Counted from the first letter of the stretch, positions 55,101-61,311 are shown. The stretch is DNA of 64,000 bases from Echinarachnius parma (GCA_037951105.1 JBAMJV010005548.1:27501-91500), one strand, 5' to 3'. Numbers and translations: made by a program. The notes: a model not told the origin generated them from the letters alone.

Positions 55101-56011
55101 CCTCACGCATGATGTAAGCCAAAATTTATAAGCTCAATCGATTGATTTTCCAAGTCAAAATCTATTTATGTGATATATTTTATGCCTATTTGTCTGTGGA
55201 ATTAATAGGGGATACTGCTATTTGATCAATACATGTATCCCCTTTATGCCGTATTTGCTGTAAATAGAGAATATGACAACCGGTTTTTAATCGGTCTGGT
55301 GCGCACTTAGACTTAGCGCCCTTAGTATTTTAGAGCTGGGTTTATGTGAGGATAAGATGAGCTAAGCATATAATTACACACAAGAGGCATATACCTGCTT
55401 AGCGGCACCCGTGAGATTAGTCACAAAGGTCAATGGTTAGCAATTGTACAAAAACGTTGAAGAAGTGGCGAATGTGTCTGTCTTTTAAGGTAAAAGCTTA
55501 GAGTTGAAGTATTAACTTAATCTCATGGCTGCCGCGGAGCAGCTATGGGCCTCTATTTCATCAAATGTGTCCATGTGTAGGTATCCTCTTTATAATTAAG
55601 AAGCAGTTTCCTTTTACTAATTGTGTTTTTATGTAAGATTGCACATTGTTAAGTCGGAACTACCTAATAATTGCACATCACTTTGTTTTAGCAGAGCATA
55701 GTATCCGATCCATCGGTTGTTACGTTAACAAATATATTGTGTGTCATTTTTAATAGTCAAAGCTCATATTCAAGTTTGCTCCGTTTCATTTCTGACAGGT
55801 CGACACCACGTTTCATGTGATGCTGAATGAAAGCAGCATCGACTACGTGGCCAAGTTTGCAGATCTCGCGGCACACATCTCGGCCACCCCGGACACGCCT
55901 CACAAGAACAATATTATCACCAAGACTCTAGAAGCCGATAATGCACCGGTAAACCCACCGCCGCATCTCGATTTATCTTCATCAGAAACACAAAGTACTG
56001 TTGACGAATGA
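31100..56011 (+). CDS. CRAMP1: Cramped-like chromatin/transcription regulator CRAMP1, 19 coding exons
   Basis: Nuclear SANT-domain protein. Cramped is a Polycomb-group gene in flies, and the family is reported to promote histone H1 transcription. My exon model: 31100-31161, 31554-31831, 34471-34574, 35542-35634, 37142-37202, 38217-38337, 38810-38895, 39485-39596, 40374-40473 (donor uncertain), 41928-42710, 43019-43165, 44300-44674, 45230-45301, 45936-46200, 46702-46853, 47147-47906, 48421-48566, 54958-55113, 55799-56011. All introns are GT-AG and all phases agree, giving about 1361 residues (human CRAMP1 is about 1270). SANT domain at residues about 128-187 (KRWEAWSNQDKNLFFDAIAEHG, VRHLYYRT), a conserved cramped region to about residue 375 (ELRKKLKGALTPKYGRKLDELV, RFKGRNVKVKTPVCKVLKKL, GFFSRVKLHVAKETG), then long Ser/Pro-rich sequence, and a C-terminal FHVMLNESSIDYVAKFADLA motif. 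Four exons have extra partial copies nearby. Confidence 0.93.
31554..31831 (+). CDS. CRAMP1: CRAMP1 exon 2, low-complexity N-terminal region
   Basis: Acceptor TTTTTAG, donor GAAG-GTTTGA (phase 1). Lys/Ser/Thr-rich (PVTPASGNAKETTKG to PAKIQSPPPASTEG), no domain. It is linked to the SANT exon by phase: G plus AA makes the Glu that starts EKVEEENKEK. Confidence 0.8.
31832..34470 (+). other. CRAMP1 intron 2 with a DR1-bearing dispersed repeat
   Basis: At about 32790-34290 is a diverged plus-strand copy of the repeat family at 48745-51150: it starts TTGGCCGGAGGAGTTATGTT and TTGTCCGTCCG and then repeats TCTCAAGAACC, GGAGCCAATGA and GAGGTTAAAGGTCAAAGGTC about every 120-150 bp. The 143-codon open frame at 33859 falls in this repeat and is not a gene. 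Confidence 0.75.
34471..37202 (+). CDS. CRAMP1: CRAMP1 exons 3-5, SANT/Myb-like domain
   Basis: Exons 34471-34574, 35542-35634 and 37142-37202 together encode the SANT domain: the Trp-bearing first helix (RWEAWSNQDKNLFFDAIAE), the second helix (DFDSVQKTI) and the third (IKNKDQVRHLYYRTCHTVFK). SANT domains bind histone tails or DNA. Intron 3 contains sequence with ACAATTTTTGAGC and GAAACTTGGTACAC in about 170-bp repeats (34620-35040); intron 4 contains the MITE at 35771-36346. Confidence 0.92.
35771..36346. mobile_element. MITE with about 60-bp terminal inverted repeats, in CRAMP1 intron 4
   Basis: AATTCTCATCAGTGGCTCA, TTGAGCCCGGCCTAAAAAGA on the left pair with TCTTTTTAGGCCGGGTTCAA and TGAGCCACTGATGAGAATT on the right. 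A second palindrome, ATTCAGTCATAGTATA to TATACTATGACTGAAT (about 35832-35922), lies inside near the left end, again suggesting nesting. No transposase. Confidence 0.87.
36628..37065. mobile_element. Possible MITE with TTAAAGGG ends
   Basis: ATTAAAGGGTACCACCACCC near 36626 and GTGTTGTCCCCTTTAATT near 37045 are weakly mirrored. The interior has a CpG patch (CAGAGCGAACGAATCGCCCG). Short arms make this tentative. Confidence 0.4.
37480..38105. repeat. Dispersed repeat in CRAMP1 intron 5
   Basis: TTAGCGGCCACCTGTCTATA at about 37500 and AGAGGTCACTTGTCTACAAT near 38010 frame the segment. Related pieces are at 38395-38710 in the next intron (AGATAGAGGTCACCTGTC, CAGTGGCCACTTTTTTTG) and at 17900-18055. 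The interior has GGCAACTTTGCGGCAAAGTC. No protein. Confidence 0.55.
38217..38895 (+). CDS. CRAMP1: CRAMP1 exons 6 and 7, conserved cramped region
   Basis: Exons 38217-38337 (DQPKVNNELFALINYGELRKKLKG, TPKYGRKLDELVTQ) and 38810-38895 (TCIRFKGRNVKVKTPVCKVLKKLRNPQ). This Lys-rich region directly after the SANT domain is the part I recognise as diagnostic of Cramped. Exon 7 ends in phase 1, which matters for the alternative exon 8 described separately. Confidence 0.9.
38975..39103. mobile_element. MITE of the TTGCAATTAATCG family, copy 2
   Basis: ACGTTGCGATCGATGGTAAAG, TTCAAGTCAGAAAATATGC, CCAATCAGATTTGCGCAT, CAATCAATTGCAACGC: same order of words as at 19849-19982, with mirrored arms. In CRAMP1 intron 7. 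Confidence 0.75.
39485..39596 (+). CDS. CRAMP1: CRAMP1 exon 8
   Basis: Acceptor GTTGCAACAG, donor TTAAG-GTAAGT; enters phase 1 and leaves phase 2. Encodes KDEEKPTKLPARVLLELQPKNNAAWAEVQSVAHNPRLR. Its 3' 70 bp and donor are duplicated about 180 bp downstream. Confidence 0.9.
39697..39775 (+). CDS. Candidate alternative copy of CRAMP1 exon 8 (exon 8')
   Basis: After an acceptor-like ATTGCTAG, 79 bp repeat the end of exon 8 (VLELQPKNNSAWAEVQSVAHNPRLR) and its GTAAGT donor. Entered from exon 7 (phase 1) it is open and leaves in phase 2, exactly as exon 8 does. In the aligned part I count four synonymous changes and one replacement (Ala to Ser). Including both exons would shift the frame, so use would have to be mutually exclusive. 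The segment for KDEEKPTKLPAR is missing and the polypyrimidine tract is weak, so it may be a relic. Confidence 0.5.
40374..40473 (+). CDS. CRAMP1: CRAMP1 exon 9
   Basis: Strong acceptor (CTTTTTTTTCCCATTCTTTTTACAG). Encodes VMVPLQKDMGSLLSFLSEKWTPHRIRL. Two phase-0 donors are possible: GT at 40474 (after CAGATT) or at 40456 (after GACTT). Both are weak, so the last six codons (VSLHQI) are uncertain. The open frame running on into 40611 enters a MITE and is not coding there. Confidence 0.75.
40524..40689 (-). mobile_element. 166-bp hairpin MITE-like element, copy 2
   Basis: The inverted counterpart of 8719-8884, same length, with the same arms (GCAAATAATTACCG and GGTGATTATTTGC) and palindromic body. 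In CRAMP1 intron 9, about 50 bp after the exon. Confidence 0.88.
40915..41361 (-). pseudogene. Crypton-type tyrosine recombinase N-terminal fragment
   Basis: Minus-strand frame from ATG 41361 reads MAATNIRFELLDEDEMDTFL, then NTKRQLKFSLKVFQDYC, SLDQVLGRLYAGVKSRNG and YSKKSLQALRYVVCAQRHF. This is the SAM-like core-binding half shared by Crypton recombinases and their domesticated relatives (QRICH1, ZMYM, KCTD1 group). Near 41050 the frame shifts by one and continues with FAKPGRVFKTVLRKLKEEGK, also family-typical. The catalytic R-H-R-Y domain is absent, so it is a dead 5' piece. It sits between the 166-bp hairpin and the repeat at 41648-41795, whose counterparts at 8278-8884 lack it. Confidence 0.72.
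41417..41513. mobile_element. Hairpin MITE with GGGCGTCGAT ends, copy 2
   Basis: GGGGCGTCGATCTGTTCGGA and AAACACAATGCA on the left pair with TGCATTGTGTTTTCCGAACAG and GATCGACGCCTC on the right. It shares its ends with 21406-21510. Confidence 0.85.
41648..41795 (-). repeat. Dispersed repeat, copy 2 of a pair (inverted copy at 8278-8430)
   Basis: AGTGAGTGCAACGCACTTTC, GGGCGAAACTAT and ATCACGTGATTAACTTTTGACC match the reverse of the 8278-8430 segment. Confidence 0.75.
41928..42710 (+). CDS. CRAMP1: CRAMP1 exon 10, end of conserved region and acidic Ser-rich segment
   Basis: A consensus branch site TTCTAAC (41894-41900) and TCGTCAG acceptor set the start. Begins LHSLKPADKGFFSRVKLHVA, the last strongly conserved Cramped stretch, then becomes Asp/Ser/Pro-rich (residues about 385-580) and ends SGMTVTDIYLM with a GTAGGT donor. 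The region is probably disordered. Confidence 0.9.
43019..43165 (+). CDS. CRAMP1: CRAMP1 exon 11
   Basis: Acceptor GTTTTTAG, donor GGAG-GTAAAT. Encodes MGRPEALKFEYEFLQKEHPV and then IKKLVHLAKTSLTEVEKPKK. Together with the end of exon 10 this forms the motif T[D]IYLMMGRPEALKFEY, which looks like a structured conserved box. Confidence 0.88.
43293..43857. mobile_element. MITE with TTAAAGGGATAGTTGAG ends (565 bp)
   Basis: TTAAAGGGATAGTTGAGTTT at the left is mirrored by AACTCAACTATCCCTTTAA at the right. In CRAMP1 intron 11. No transposase. Confidence 0.85.
44300..45301 (+). CDS. CRAMP1: CRAMP1 exons 12 and 13
   Basis: Exon 44300-44674 encodes FVSVGVVTSPVRTSTPPSKG, a Gly/Arg/Ser-rich segment, then FAVPKSVAPIAARRSQ and EQMLQQLEQMK. 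Exon 45230-45301 encodes RPQANFLLPRMRKRQRGVKPIVVQ, a short basic stretch that could be a nuclear localisation signal. Both are phase 0. The unusually high GC of exon 12 gives false frames on both strands. Confidence 0.85.
45936..46200 (+). CDS. CRAMP1: CRAMP1 exon 14
   Basis: Acceptor TGTCATTCAG, donor TCAG-GTATGC (phase 1). Encodes RTILPRPLPLDDHQGDRMVS, then KPNMDGLTMSTCTTAGIAQT. A partial decayed copy of its 3' part is at 46365-46440. Confidence 0.87.
46365..46440 (+). pseudogene. Partial decayed copy of CRAMP1 exon 14
   Basis: CCCAACATGTACGGACTGAC, CATGTTGATGTG and ACTGCAGCCAGCATTACACA match CCCAACATGGATGGACTGAC, CATGTCGACTTG and ACGGCCGGCATCGCACAGA of exon 14 with about 20-25 per cent difference, 268 bp downstream. 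No convincing splice sites. Confidence 0.7.
46702..46853 (+). CDS. CRAMP1: CRAMP1 exon 15
   Basis: Acceptor GTCTATTCCAG, donor CACAG-GTACTG. Encodes GIARPIVRRITPVNVTDSPL and a Ser/Pro-rich tail (SLSPAASPLMASSPTPESQ). Confidence 0.87.
47147..47906 (+). CDS. CRAMP1: CRAMP1 exon 16, with internal peptide repeats
   Basis: Encodes residues about 938-1191. Two sets of internal repeats are visible. One is DMSxLNTPDxGxxTPARTI-like, four units at 47314-47535, each with Thr-Pro pairs. The other is SSMLDxTLTxxQ-like, three units at 47599-47710. Thr-Pro and Ser-Pro pairs are possible sites for proline-directed kinases. Low-complexity and probably disordered. Donor AAAA-GTAAGT, phase 1. Confidence 0.88.
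48186..48420 (+). pseudogene. Two decayed upstream copies of the CRAMP1 exon 17 start
   Basis: Copies begin at 48186 (TTATCAG then CTTTTGGGAGGAAC) and 48302 (TTATTCAG then CTTTTGGAAGAAAC), each with an acceptor and the same phase as the true exon at 48421. Spacing is 116 and 119 bp. The second matches exon 17 almost exactly for about 55 bp, then lost a triplet and has TAG. The intervening intron piece ATGAGTACAAATTCTTACCT is duplicated too, so the duplicated unit covers the acceptor region. Neither copy has a donor. Confidence 0.88.
48421..48566 (+). CDS. CRAMP1: CRAMP1 exon 17
   Basis: Acceptor CTTTATTCAG, donor GGAGAG-GTAAGG. Encodes FGRNISSTTTEQLTSSSTLS and ends SNSLGPEAQWYNGE. Joined by phase 1 to exon 16 and phase 0 to exon 18. 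The last 30 bp and the following intron sequence recur at 53696-53845. Confidence 0.87.
48641..49722. mobile_element. 1.08-kb element with about 110-bp terminal inverted repeats carrying DR1 repeats
   Basis: Left arm AAAAACTAGATGGATCTTCG, TTGCGCGCAATCGAAAATTA, ATGCCTCCGCTATCACGCGA is mirrored at the right (TCGCGTGATAGCGGAGGCAT, TAATTTTCGACTGCGCGCAG, CGAAGATCCATCTAGTTTTT). The interior begins GGCCGGAGGCATTATGTTTTC, has a (CCGT)n/(ACGT)n tract at 48788-48861, then four or five units with ATATCTCAAGAACCGGTTGA and GAGGTCAAAGGTCAAGGTCA. No protein. Its left end abuts the duplicated tail of exon 17's intron. Confidence 0.88.
49722..50566 (-). repeat. Inverted copy of the DR1-bearing repeat
   Basis: Minus-strand version of the 48745-49620 interior: TGTGACCTTGACCTTTGACC, CGGTTCTTGAGATATCGC, then a (CGGA)n tract and AACCCGAAAACATAATGCCT. 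It meets a plus-strand copy head to head at the palindrome GGAGGCATAAAAATG/TTATGCCTCC around 50560-50580. Confidence 0.9.
50567..51150 (+). repeat. Third copy of the DR1-bearing repeat, interrupted by a LINE
   Basis: Plus-strand copy with GGCCGGAGGCATTATGTTTTC, GTCCGTCCGTACGTAC and four GGTCAAGGTCAC-type units. It ends in AATTCAGTGCATGTTA, matching AATTCAGTGCACATTA of the 49612-49722 arm, after which the LINE begins. The LINE may have inserted into this element. Confidence 0.8.
51177..53700 (+). mobile_element. Non-LTR retrotransposon (LINE) ORF2, 3'-truncated, one in-frame stop
   Basis: One long frame with an apurinic endonuclease domain (HFNIRSVNNNFDQFK, GLSETWFSS, MGDFNINLL, TDHFPVF; 51200-51850) and a reverse transcriptase (NYRPISLLTSLSKILEKIV, FGFRQKHSTTHA, VFLDFSKAFDTINH, CGVPQGSLLGPLLF, the catalytic FADD at 53217-53228). 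A single TAA at 53340, in the Lys position of the LSLNI-KTNYMLF motif, splits it; the frame continues to about 53690 with FLGLFIDDKLTW and LPHLNYGILAWG. ORF1 and the 3' UTR/tail are missing. AT-rich codon use differs from CRAMP1. The motifs place it in the CR1/L2/Jockey group. It lies in CRAMP1 intron 17. Confidence 0.92.
53696..53845 (+). pseudogene. Displaced duplicate of the CRAMP1 exon 17 end, donor and adjacent intron
   Basis: TAGGCCCAAAGGCACAGTGG and TACAATGGAGAGGTAAGGCT repeat the end of exon 17 (TAGGCCCAGAGGCGCAGTGG and the same donor), followed by matching intron (CAAATTCTAGTGGCCCC, GTGGTGGCCCCAAATAAAG). This copy has about 40 bp more intron than the 48566-48655 copy. The LINE frame enters it at GTAGGCCCA and translates it in the CRAMP1 frame (GPKAQWYNGE). 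Confidence 0.87.
53895..54560. mobile_element. Inverted-repeat element with G/C homopolymer hairpins at both ends
   Basis: The left end has CCTATGTTAACTGGGGG, a long G run, TCAATTTGA and a matching C run (53918-53979). The right end has a G-rich run, A and a C run (54470-54515), then CCCAGTTAAAATAGGG (54539-54554). The ends are roughly mirrored. The interior has no protein. In CRAMP1 intron 17. Confidence 0.55.
54958..55113 (+). CDS. CRAMP1: CRAMP1 exon 18
   Basis: Acceptor CTTTAACAG, donor GCATGAT-GTAAGC. Encodes SLDISMSSLLGHLESPEKKD, then QMSSVVVPMTTSRSALLSEASRDSILTHD. Phase 0 on both sides. An open frame starting at 54921 in another phase is spurious. Confidence 0.87.
55799..56011 (+). 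CDS. CRAMP1: CRAMP1 terminal coding exon 19
   Basis: Acceptor TTTCTGACAG. Encodes VDTTFHVMLNESSIDYVAKF, ADLAAHISATPDTPHKNN and a short acidic tail ending STVDE and TGA. The FHVMLNES-DYVAKFADL motif is a short conserved C-terminal box I associate with this family. Confidence 0.9.
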   Translation, partial: VDTTFHVMLNESSIDYVAKFADLAAHISATPDTPHKNNIITKTLEADNAPVNPPPHLDLSSSETQSTVDE

Positions 56012-56129
56012 TTAATAATGGACAAACTATGTAGCTTGGAAGTCACTTTTAATTGTGTTATATGCTGCAATCCTGCAATTATTTAAGTTGTACCAAGCTA
56101 TAACTCATGGCTTATGACATTATGATATC

Positions 56130-56815
56130 TTGCCACTCACAACTCGGAAACTCCCGACACAGATCACAAGAACAATGTAATCAACAGTTAAACCTACCAT
56201 AGCGCGATTTGACTTCAAATGAAACCCCAACTTCGCTGTTTTTCTATGCTGCAAACCTTGAGGAATAGAATTGTACCGAGTTATAACTTGTGGCTGATGA
56301 AATATATTGCCACTCACAACTCAGCGACCTTGGACAAGCCTTACAAGAAAAATGCTGTTTCACCAAGACTCTCGAAGCCAATAATACACCAGTGAACCCA
56401 CCGCAGCTCGATGTTATCTTCAACTAAAGCCCCAAGTACTGTTGGAAGGTGATCGTCTGTATTGAAGATCACTTTTCATTGTTTTTTGTATGCTGCAAAC
56501 CTTGAGGAATAGAAATGTACAATGGTATAACATTAAGCTGATGACCTATCTTGCCACGCTCAACTCGGCGATCTCAGACTCGCCTGACAAGATACATTAC
56601 GAACATTACCATTGACAAGACTTTAGAAACGGGATATAATTCTGGAGTAAACCAATCTCGGCTTGCTTTGTCTTCAACTAAAAACCCCAAGTGCTGCCAA
56701 GAAATGATGGACGCATCTTCAGAATGCCATTTGGCATTGTGTTTTATATACTACAAACCAAGAGGAATAAAGAATGTACCGAGCTTCAAAATGTGGATGA
56801 TGAAATAACCTTTGT
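56130..56815 (+). pseudogene. Three degenerate tandem copies of the CRAMP1 last exon and its 3' UTR
   Basis: Copies start near 56134, 56311 and 56554. Each repeats, with substitutions and deletions, the words CTCACAACTCGG, CAAGAACAAT or similar, CACCAAGACTCTCGAAGCC, CCACCGCAGCTCGAT, CTTCAACTAAAGCCCC and the UTR phrase GCTGCAAACCTTGAGGAATA. They correspond to the exon from about 55873 onward. Stops and indels are common. They would all be in the 3' UTR of CRAMP1 if the poly(A) site is downstream. Confidence 0.87.
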
Positions 56816-59235
56816 AGCATTGCATTATACGCCAGATGCATTAAAAAGATTTAACTTGGCTGATGAGATAAAACTGTCCACTACTTGTTGAGCGTCTCTG
56901 CTTTTGATGATTATTCTCCACGTAGACTGGGAAATAGTTATATATTCATTCACATAAGTTAGTGAAGAAAAACCTTTGCTACATGAATTAACAGAGCATA
57001 GTATCGGCTATTTTTTTATACAGAAGATGACGTTTCATGCTCAAATACAGAAGTTGTCCTTGTGATGAATTAGCTTAATTGTTGTTATTCGCCTGTATTT
57101 GAAATATGATGAAAAAGGGACGTGTTAAATTCATTTGCCAAATAGCTTAACGCTGAAAGCCATTGCAGCAATATAAGTATTGTGAAAACCTTTTTTCTTT
57201 CATTTTTTGTCTATAGTTGGATCTGTTTATGGTGTATATTTTAGTTTGATGTTTTTTTCTGACAAACATGCTGGACATTTTACGCTATTTTGACTGCCAA
57301 ATGTTATCAGCTGCCCATAGCATAGTCACAATATGCTAAAAGGGGAACAAATTTATGGTTACTCTGTATGTTCTTGACTTCTTGCATCAAAATGATTATA
57401 TATATCATAAGAAGAGAGACTGAAATAAAAACAATGAAGGTGAACTATTTAAATGTTTCTATCAAAAAAGTTAAGTTTGCACTTAGATCAGAGATTTCAG
57501 ATTTACACGTTTTGCATTTCAGTTGATATGATAGTTTTGCCAGGAATTATCATTACTTCTCGAGCTCCGTATAATCTTGCATCAAGATGATTATATTTCC
57601 AGAGAGACTGAAAAACAAAACGATGAATGTGAAATACTTGAATGTGTCTGTCAACAAAAAAAGTTAACTTTGCACTTAGATCAGAGATCTCAGATTTACT
57701 CGTTTTGCATTTCACTTGGTATGATATAGTTTTGCCAGGATTATTATTACCACTCAAGCTATTAGATTTTTTGTAAAAGGCTATTAAATTTTTAAGTGGA
57801 TATTTAAAATATCAAAAGTACTTCCTAGAGAATAGAGAAATAAACTGCCCACAACAAGTTCCACAATTCAATTTGAGCGTTGATCTATGTTGTTATGAAA
57901 TGATCCTCTTCGAATTTTATATAATTTACAAGCCTGTTTAGTCCCCTTTCTATTGATGCCTTATTTGTAATGATTATGTAATTATGGAATGTGCAGTAGA
58001 CCTGAATATGAAGCTGTGTCAAAAGCGAAAAGTCACAAAATACAACGTTTTTGTCCAATGTGAATTCTTTGTTTGGAGATTTACATGTGTTTTGAATGGT
58101 CACACGATAATGCATTTTGCAACACATTTCAATCTTGACTTGGCCCCATATTTAGGCGTAATGCACATTCCTCAATTACATAACCATTACTAATGTGGCA
58201 TTACTATACGGGTAACAAATGGGCTTTCCAGTGATACCAAATTAATGTAGGATTAAAAAGGAACAAGAGATATCAACGCTCAAACTTGAATTGCGGAACT
58301 TTTAGTGAGGGGTTTATATATATGTGGAGTTGTGTGATCAGTCTTTCCGTATAGCTATCGACATGTAGAGTGAAGAAAACTGAGTATTGGGATGAAAGTA
58401 TCATATTTTTAATGATAAAAGTTGAAAGTTTTGAAGTATTTTTATACTCGCCAAAAGCAATAGTCTGTGATCAATGTTTTCACGTTGTGTGGAGAAATGG
58501 TTTCACAAAATGACTGGATATTTTATTGATGGATTGATAACAGGAGTTGCTAGTTGCTAGCTCTAAGAGAAATATTTTATTGCTTCCATCTTGTACTCAA
58601 AGTTTAAGACAAACTCAAAATCTACGACGTTTAAAAGAACAAAAGATTATATATATTGTGACCTTTTAAAAGTTTGAATTATATTGAGTGTTTTATGAAC
58701 AAGAATGGTCTGTGTGAAACATTGTGAACAGTATTATGTAGATTCAAGGAGGTGATCTCATATTTATGATTATAAACTATGTAAGGCTCATTTAATATTA
58801 CCAAAGTTGGCACCATAACATTAATTTTTTAAGAGATACAAAGCTCGAAAGAAAAGCATGTAAAGAATGTCAGCAGTATTTTCTCATACAGTTTATGGCA
58901 GTATAACTTATTCTTAAAGGTAGTAGTTAACTTCATTGTCCTGTTCAAAATCATTTTTTAAATGGGCAAGTCCTATATACTTCTTTTTTTTTGGGGGGGG
59001 GTGGGATTGTGCCAGTTGTCACTGTGCTGAACTTCCTTCAAACACGAAAAAGCAAATGGTGATGTGGTTCCTGTGTCTGTTATGTAATCCGTTAACTATG
59101 TGTAATTGTCTGATATATTTTACACCTCGGTACTTATTGATTGAGTAGAACATATACCTGGGCTTGAAATCACCACTGTCAAACTAACTTTGGGCCAGTA
59201 AAATGTCGCTAAGTAAAGGCATTGGGGGATATTGC
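56815..59235. other. CRAMP1 3' UTR or intergenic, with a local duplication
   Basis: GTTAAGTTTGCACTTAGATC with CAGAGATTTCAGATTTACAC at about 57470 recurs near 57663-57700, together with ATTATATATATCATAAGAAG/ATTATATTTCCAGAG and the GAAATAAAAACAATGAAGG line, a tandem duplication of about 190 bp. AATAAA at 57424 and 57840 are possible poly(A) signals. No gene seen. Confidence 0.5.
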
Positions 59236-59240
59236 ACAAA

Positions 59241-59578
59241 GAGTTGCAATCAATCATAAAAGTTACTATTAAAGGCAAAAATATGTGCATTTGAGCCAAT
59301 CGGATTTGCACATTTAGGCGCATTTTCTGACTTGTGTAATGCCCGGCGCAGACAGAGCCGAATCGACCCGATCCGACTGGTTTTCAGCCTGATTAACTCA
59401 GTATGTGCTGCCTCAGGACTCCGGTTTTTCCAGTCAAGTGCCAGGCAGAGGTCACTCAAGGCCGATTCAACATGTTGGATCGGCTCCGACTGAGCGAAAC
59501 TGACTCTAGCCTGACTGAAAACCAGTCGGATCGGGTCGAGTCGGCTCTGTCTGCGCCGAGCTTTAGTCGCAACTCTTT
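59241..59578. mobile_element. MITE of the TTGCAATTAATCG family (copy 3) with a nested MITE
   Basis: GAGTTGCAATCAATC to GTCGCAACTC forms the outer element, with CCAATCGGATTTGCACAT inside. It is interrupted by a second palindrome at about 59343-59560 whose arms CGGCGCAGACAGAGCCGA, GATCCGACTGGTTTTCAG pair with CTGAAAACCAGTCGGATC and TCGGCTCTGTCTGCGCCG. Confidence 0.87.
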
Positions 59579-59589
59579 ATGCTTCACCT

Positions 59590-60195
59590 CCTAGTTGGCC
59601 ATTGAGCATTTTTCTGATATCATACTCTTTACATCATGATAAAAACTCTATACCCATGCTTTATTTCTCCTTAAAAGGGTAATAGTAACTTTATTCAAAT
59701 CAATCAAAAATTATTTTGTCCTTTTCGTGATCCTCTTGTGCCTTGTTTGCCATTTTTCTCTCGTAATACAAGCAAGAACAATTGTTTTCCTCTTCAAATT
59801 TCTCCTTTGTAATTGAGATATCTATGATATATGTGGCAACAAAACTACCAATTCCTGTGAACAATGAGATGGCTAGTAAGATTTTGAATTAGGCCATCAC
59901 TCTCTGGTTATGATTCATGACAAGTTCAATGAAATTAGAAGTTTACTGGATTTGAATTAAAGCTTATAGAGAGATATGTTTCTTTTCTTATAGGTCAAAT
60001 GTTTCTTTAAGACCATAATGGCAACCAAAGATACGTCATATATAACGTGCATTTGTGCAATCCATTTATTAAGGTATTATATTATTATTATTTTGTATAT
60101 GAAATAAGTTTAAAAAGCATCTTGTTCGTTGCTTAACACTCAATATTTATTTAGGAGCTGATGGAACAACTCAAAAACTTAAATTTAATTGTAGG
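59590..60195. other. AT-rich spacer, nothing recognised
   Basis: No open frame, repeat or RNA gene that I can support. Confidence 0.5.
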
Positions 60196-60198
60196 TTC

Positions 60199-60341
60199 AG
60201 GGTCCCGTTGCAGAAAGAGTTGCAATCGATTCTAAAGTTGCGATTAATTGCAAGTCGGAACACGTGGGCAAATCTGATTGGTTCAAATGTGCATATTTTC
60301 TGACTTTACAATCGACTGAAACTCTTTCTGCGATGGGCCCC
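60199..60341. mobile_element. MITE of the TTGCAATTAATCG family, copy 4
   Basis: GGGTCCCGTTGCAGAAAGAG pairs with CTCTTTCTGCGATGGGCCC; GATTAATTGCAAGTCGGAA and CAAATCTGATTGG are the family words. Confidence 0.85.
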
Positions 60342-60344
60342 TGG

Positions 60345-61305
60345 CGTTTGTAGAAGTGAAGAATTAAGGTACGCAAAATAGTGGCATTTTGATTATTGGT
60401 ACATGTACTGATACGAGCATAAACCCTGTCGCTTCTTCGGTCATATATTTCCTCTTGGGTATCATGCATAATTTAAAATAATTTGATATTTGTTTTTAGA
60501 TCTGATGGCTGCAATGTTTTGAAACAGTCTAGGTTCAAAGGAGGTTGCCCACATAGACTCGGTAAAAGTGGATTACATAACTGCTGTTGTTGCCTCTTGC
60601 TGCTATGTCGGTGGTTACGTAACCCGCTGTTGTCAAATCCTTATCTAACATCATTTGAACTGATACCGTTTCACGACATGGCTGCCTCTAGTGGGCAGGG
60701 AACAGTGGTTACAAATAATAAATTTTTTTCCTTGTGATACCCGAGAGGAAACCTAGTATGATTTTGGTTATTTCCATCACTTGTGATACCCAAGAGGAAT
60801 CATACAACTAGGAAGTGGTAGGAATCATCCACCCATCCGTAAAAATTAGCGAAAAATGCCAGCATTTTAGTTCCTCTTTAGTTTACGTATTTCATAACTC
60901 TTAATTCTATGATACATGTGATAATCATGTGGACCTTCCTTTCGTCCTGCCGATTGCTGAAGTAAAAATTTGTTCGAAGTGAAATATTTGTTTTCCCTTT
61001 TCTGAAGGCCGCCACCTTGCATCTTATAGAATAATAAACAAAGACTGTTTAAATATATACACAACCGCTCTCCTTGTTTTGTGTACTCGAATGAACTGAT
61101 TTTGAATATAAAAGTGGTTTGTTTGTATGTCATGGATTGATCTGTAGCAGTGGCGTTTTTATTTGCATGGTGTGATTGTATTTGTATGTAACGACTTGTA
61201 AAATTTGATTCGATTTATATGATTTTGAATGGCTGATTTGAAGCAGTAATGTGTATTTGTATGTCTGATGTTATAACAGTAACATTTGTTTTTAATGAAC
61301 TCATT
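60345..61305. other. Spacer without recognised gene
   Basis: GTGATACCCGAGAGGAA near 60735 recurs as GTGATACCCAAGAGGAA near 60783, a short direct repeat. Otherwise nothing recognised. Confidence 0.45.
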
Positions 61306-61311
61306 TGGAGT

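Noticed and set aside
59120..59594. Three overlapping frames around 59.2-59.6 kb
   Set aside because: They lie in two nested palindromic elements and mirror each other across the palindrome.
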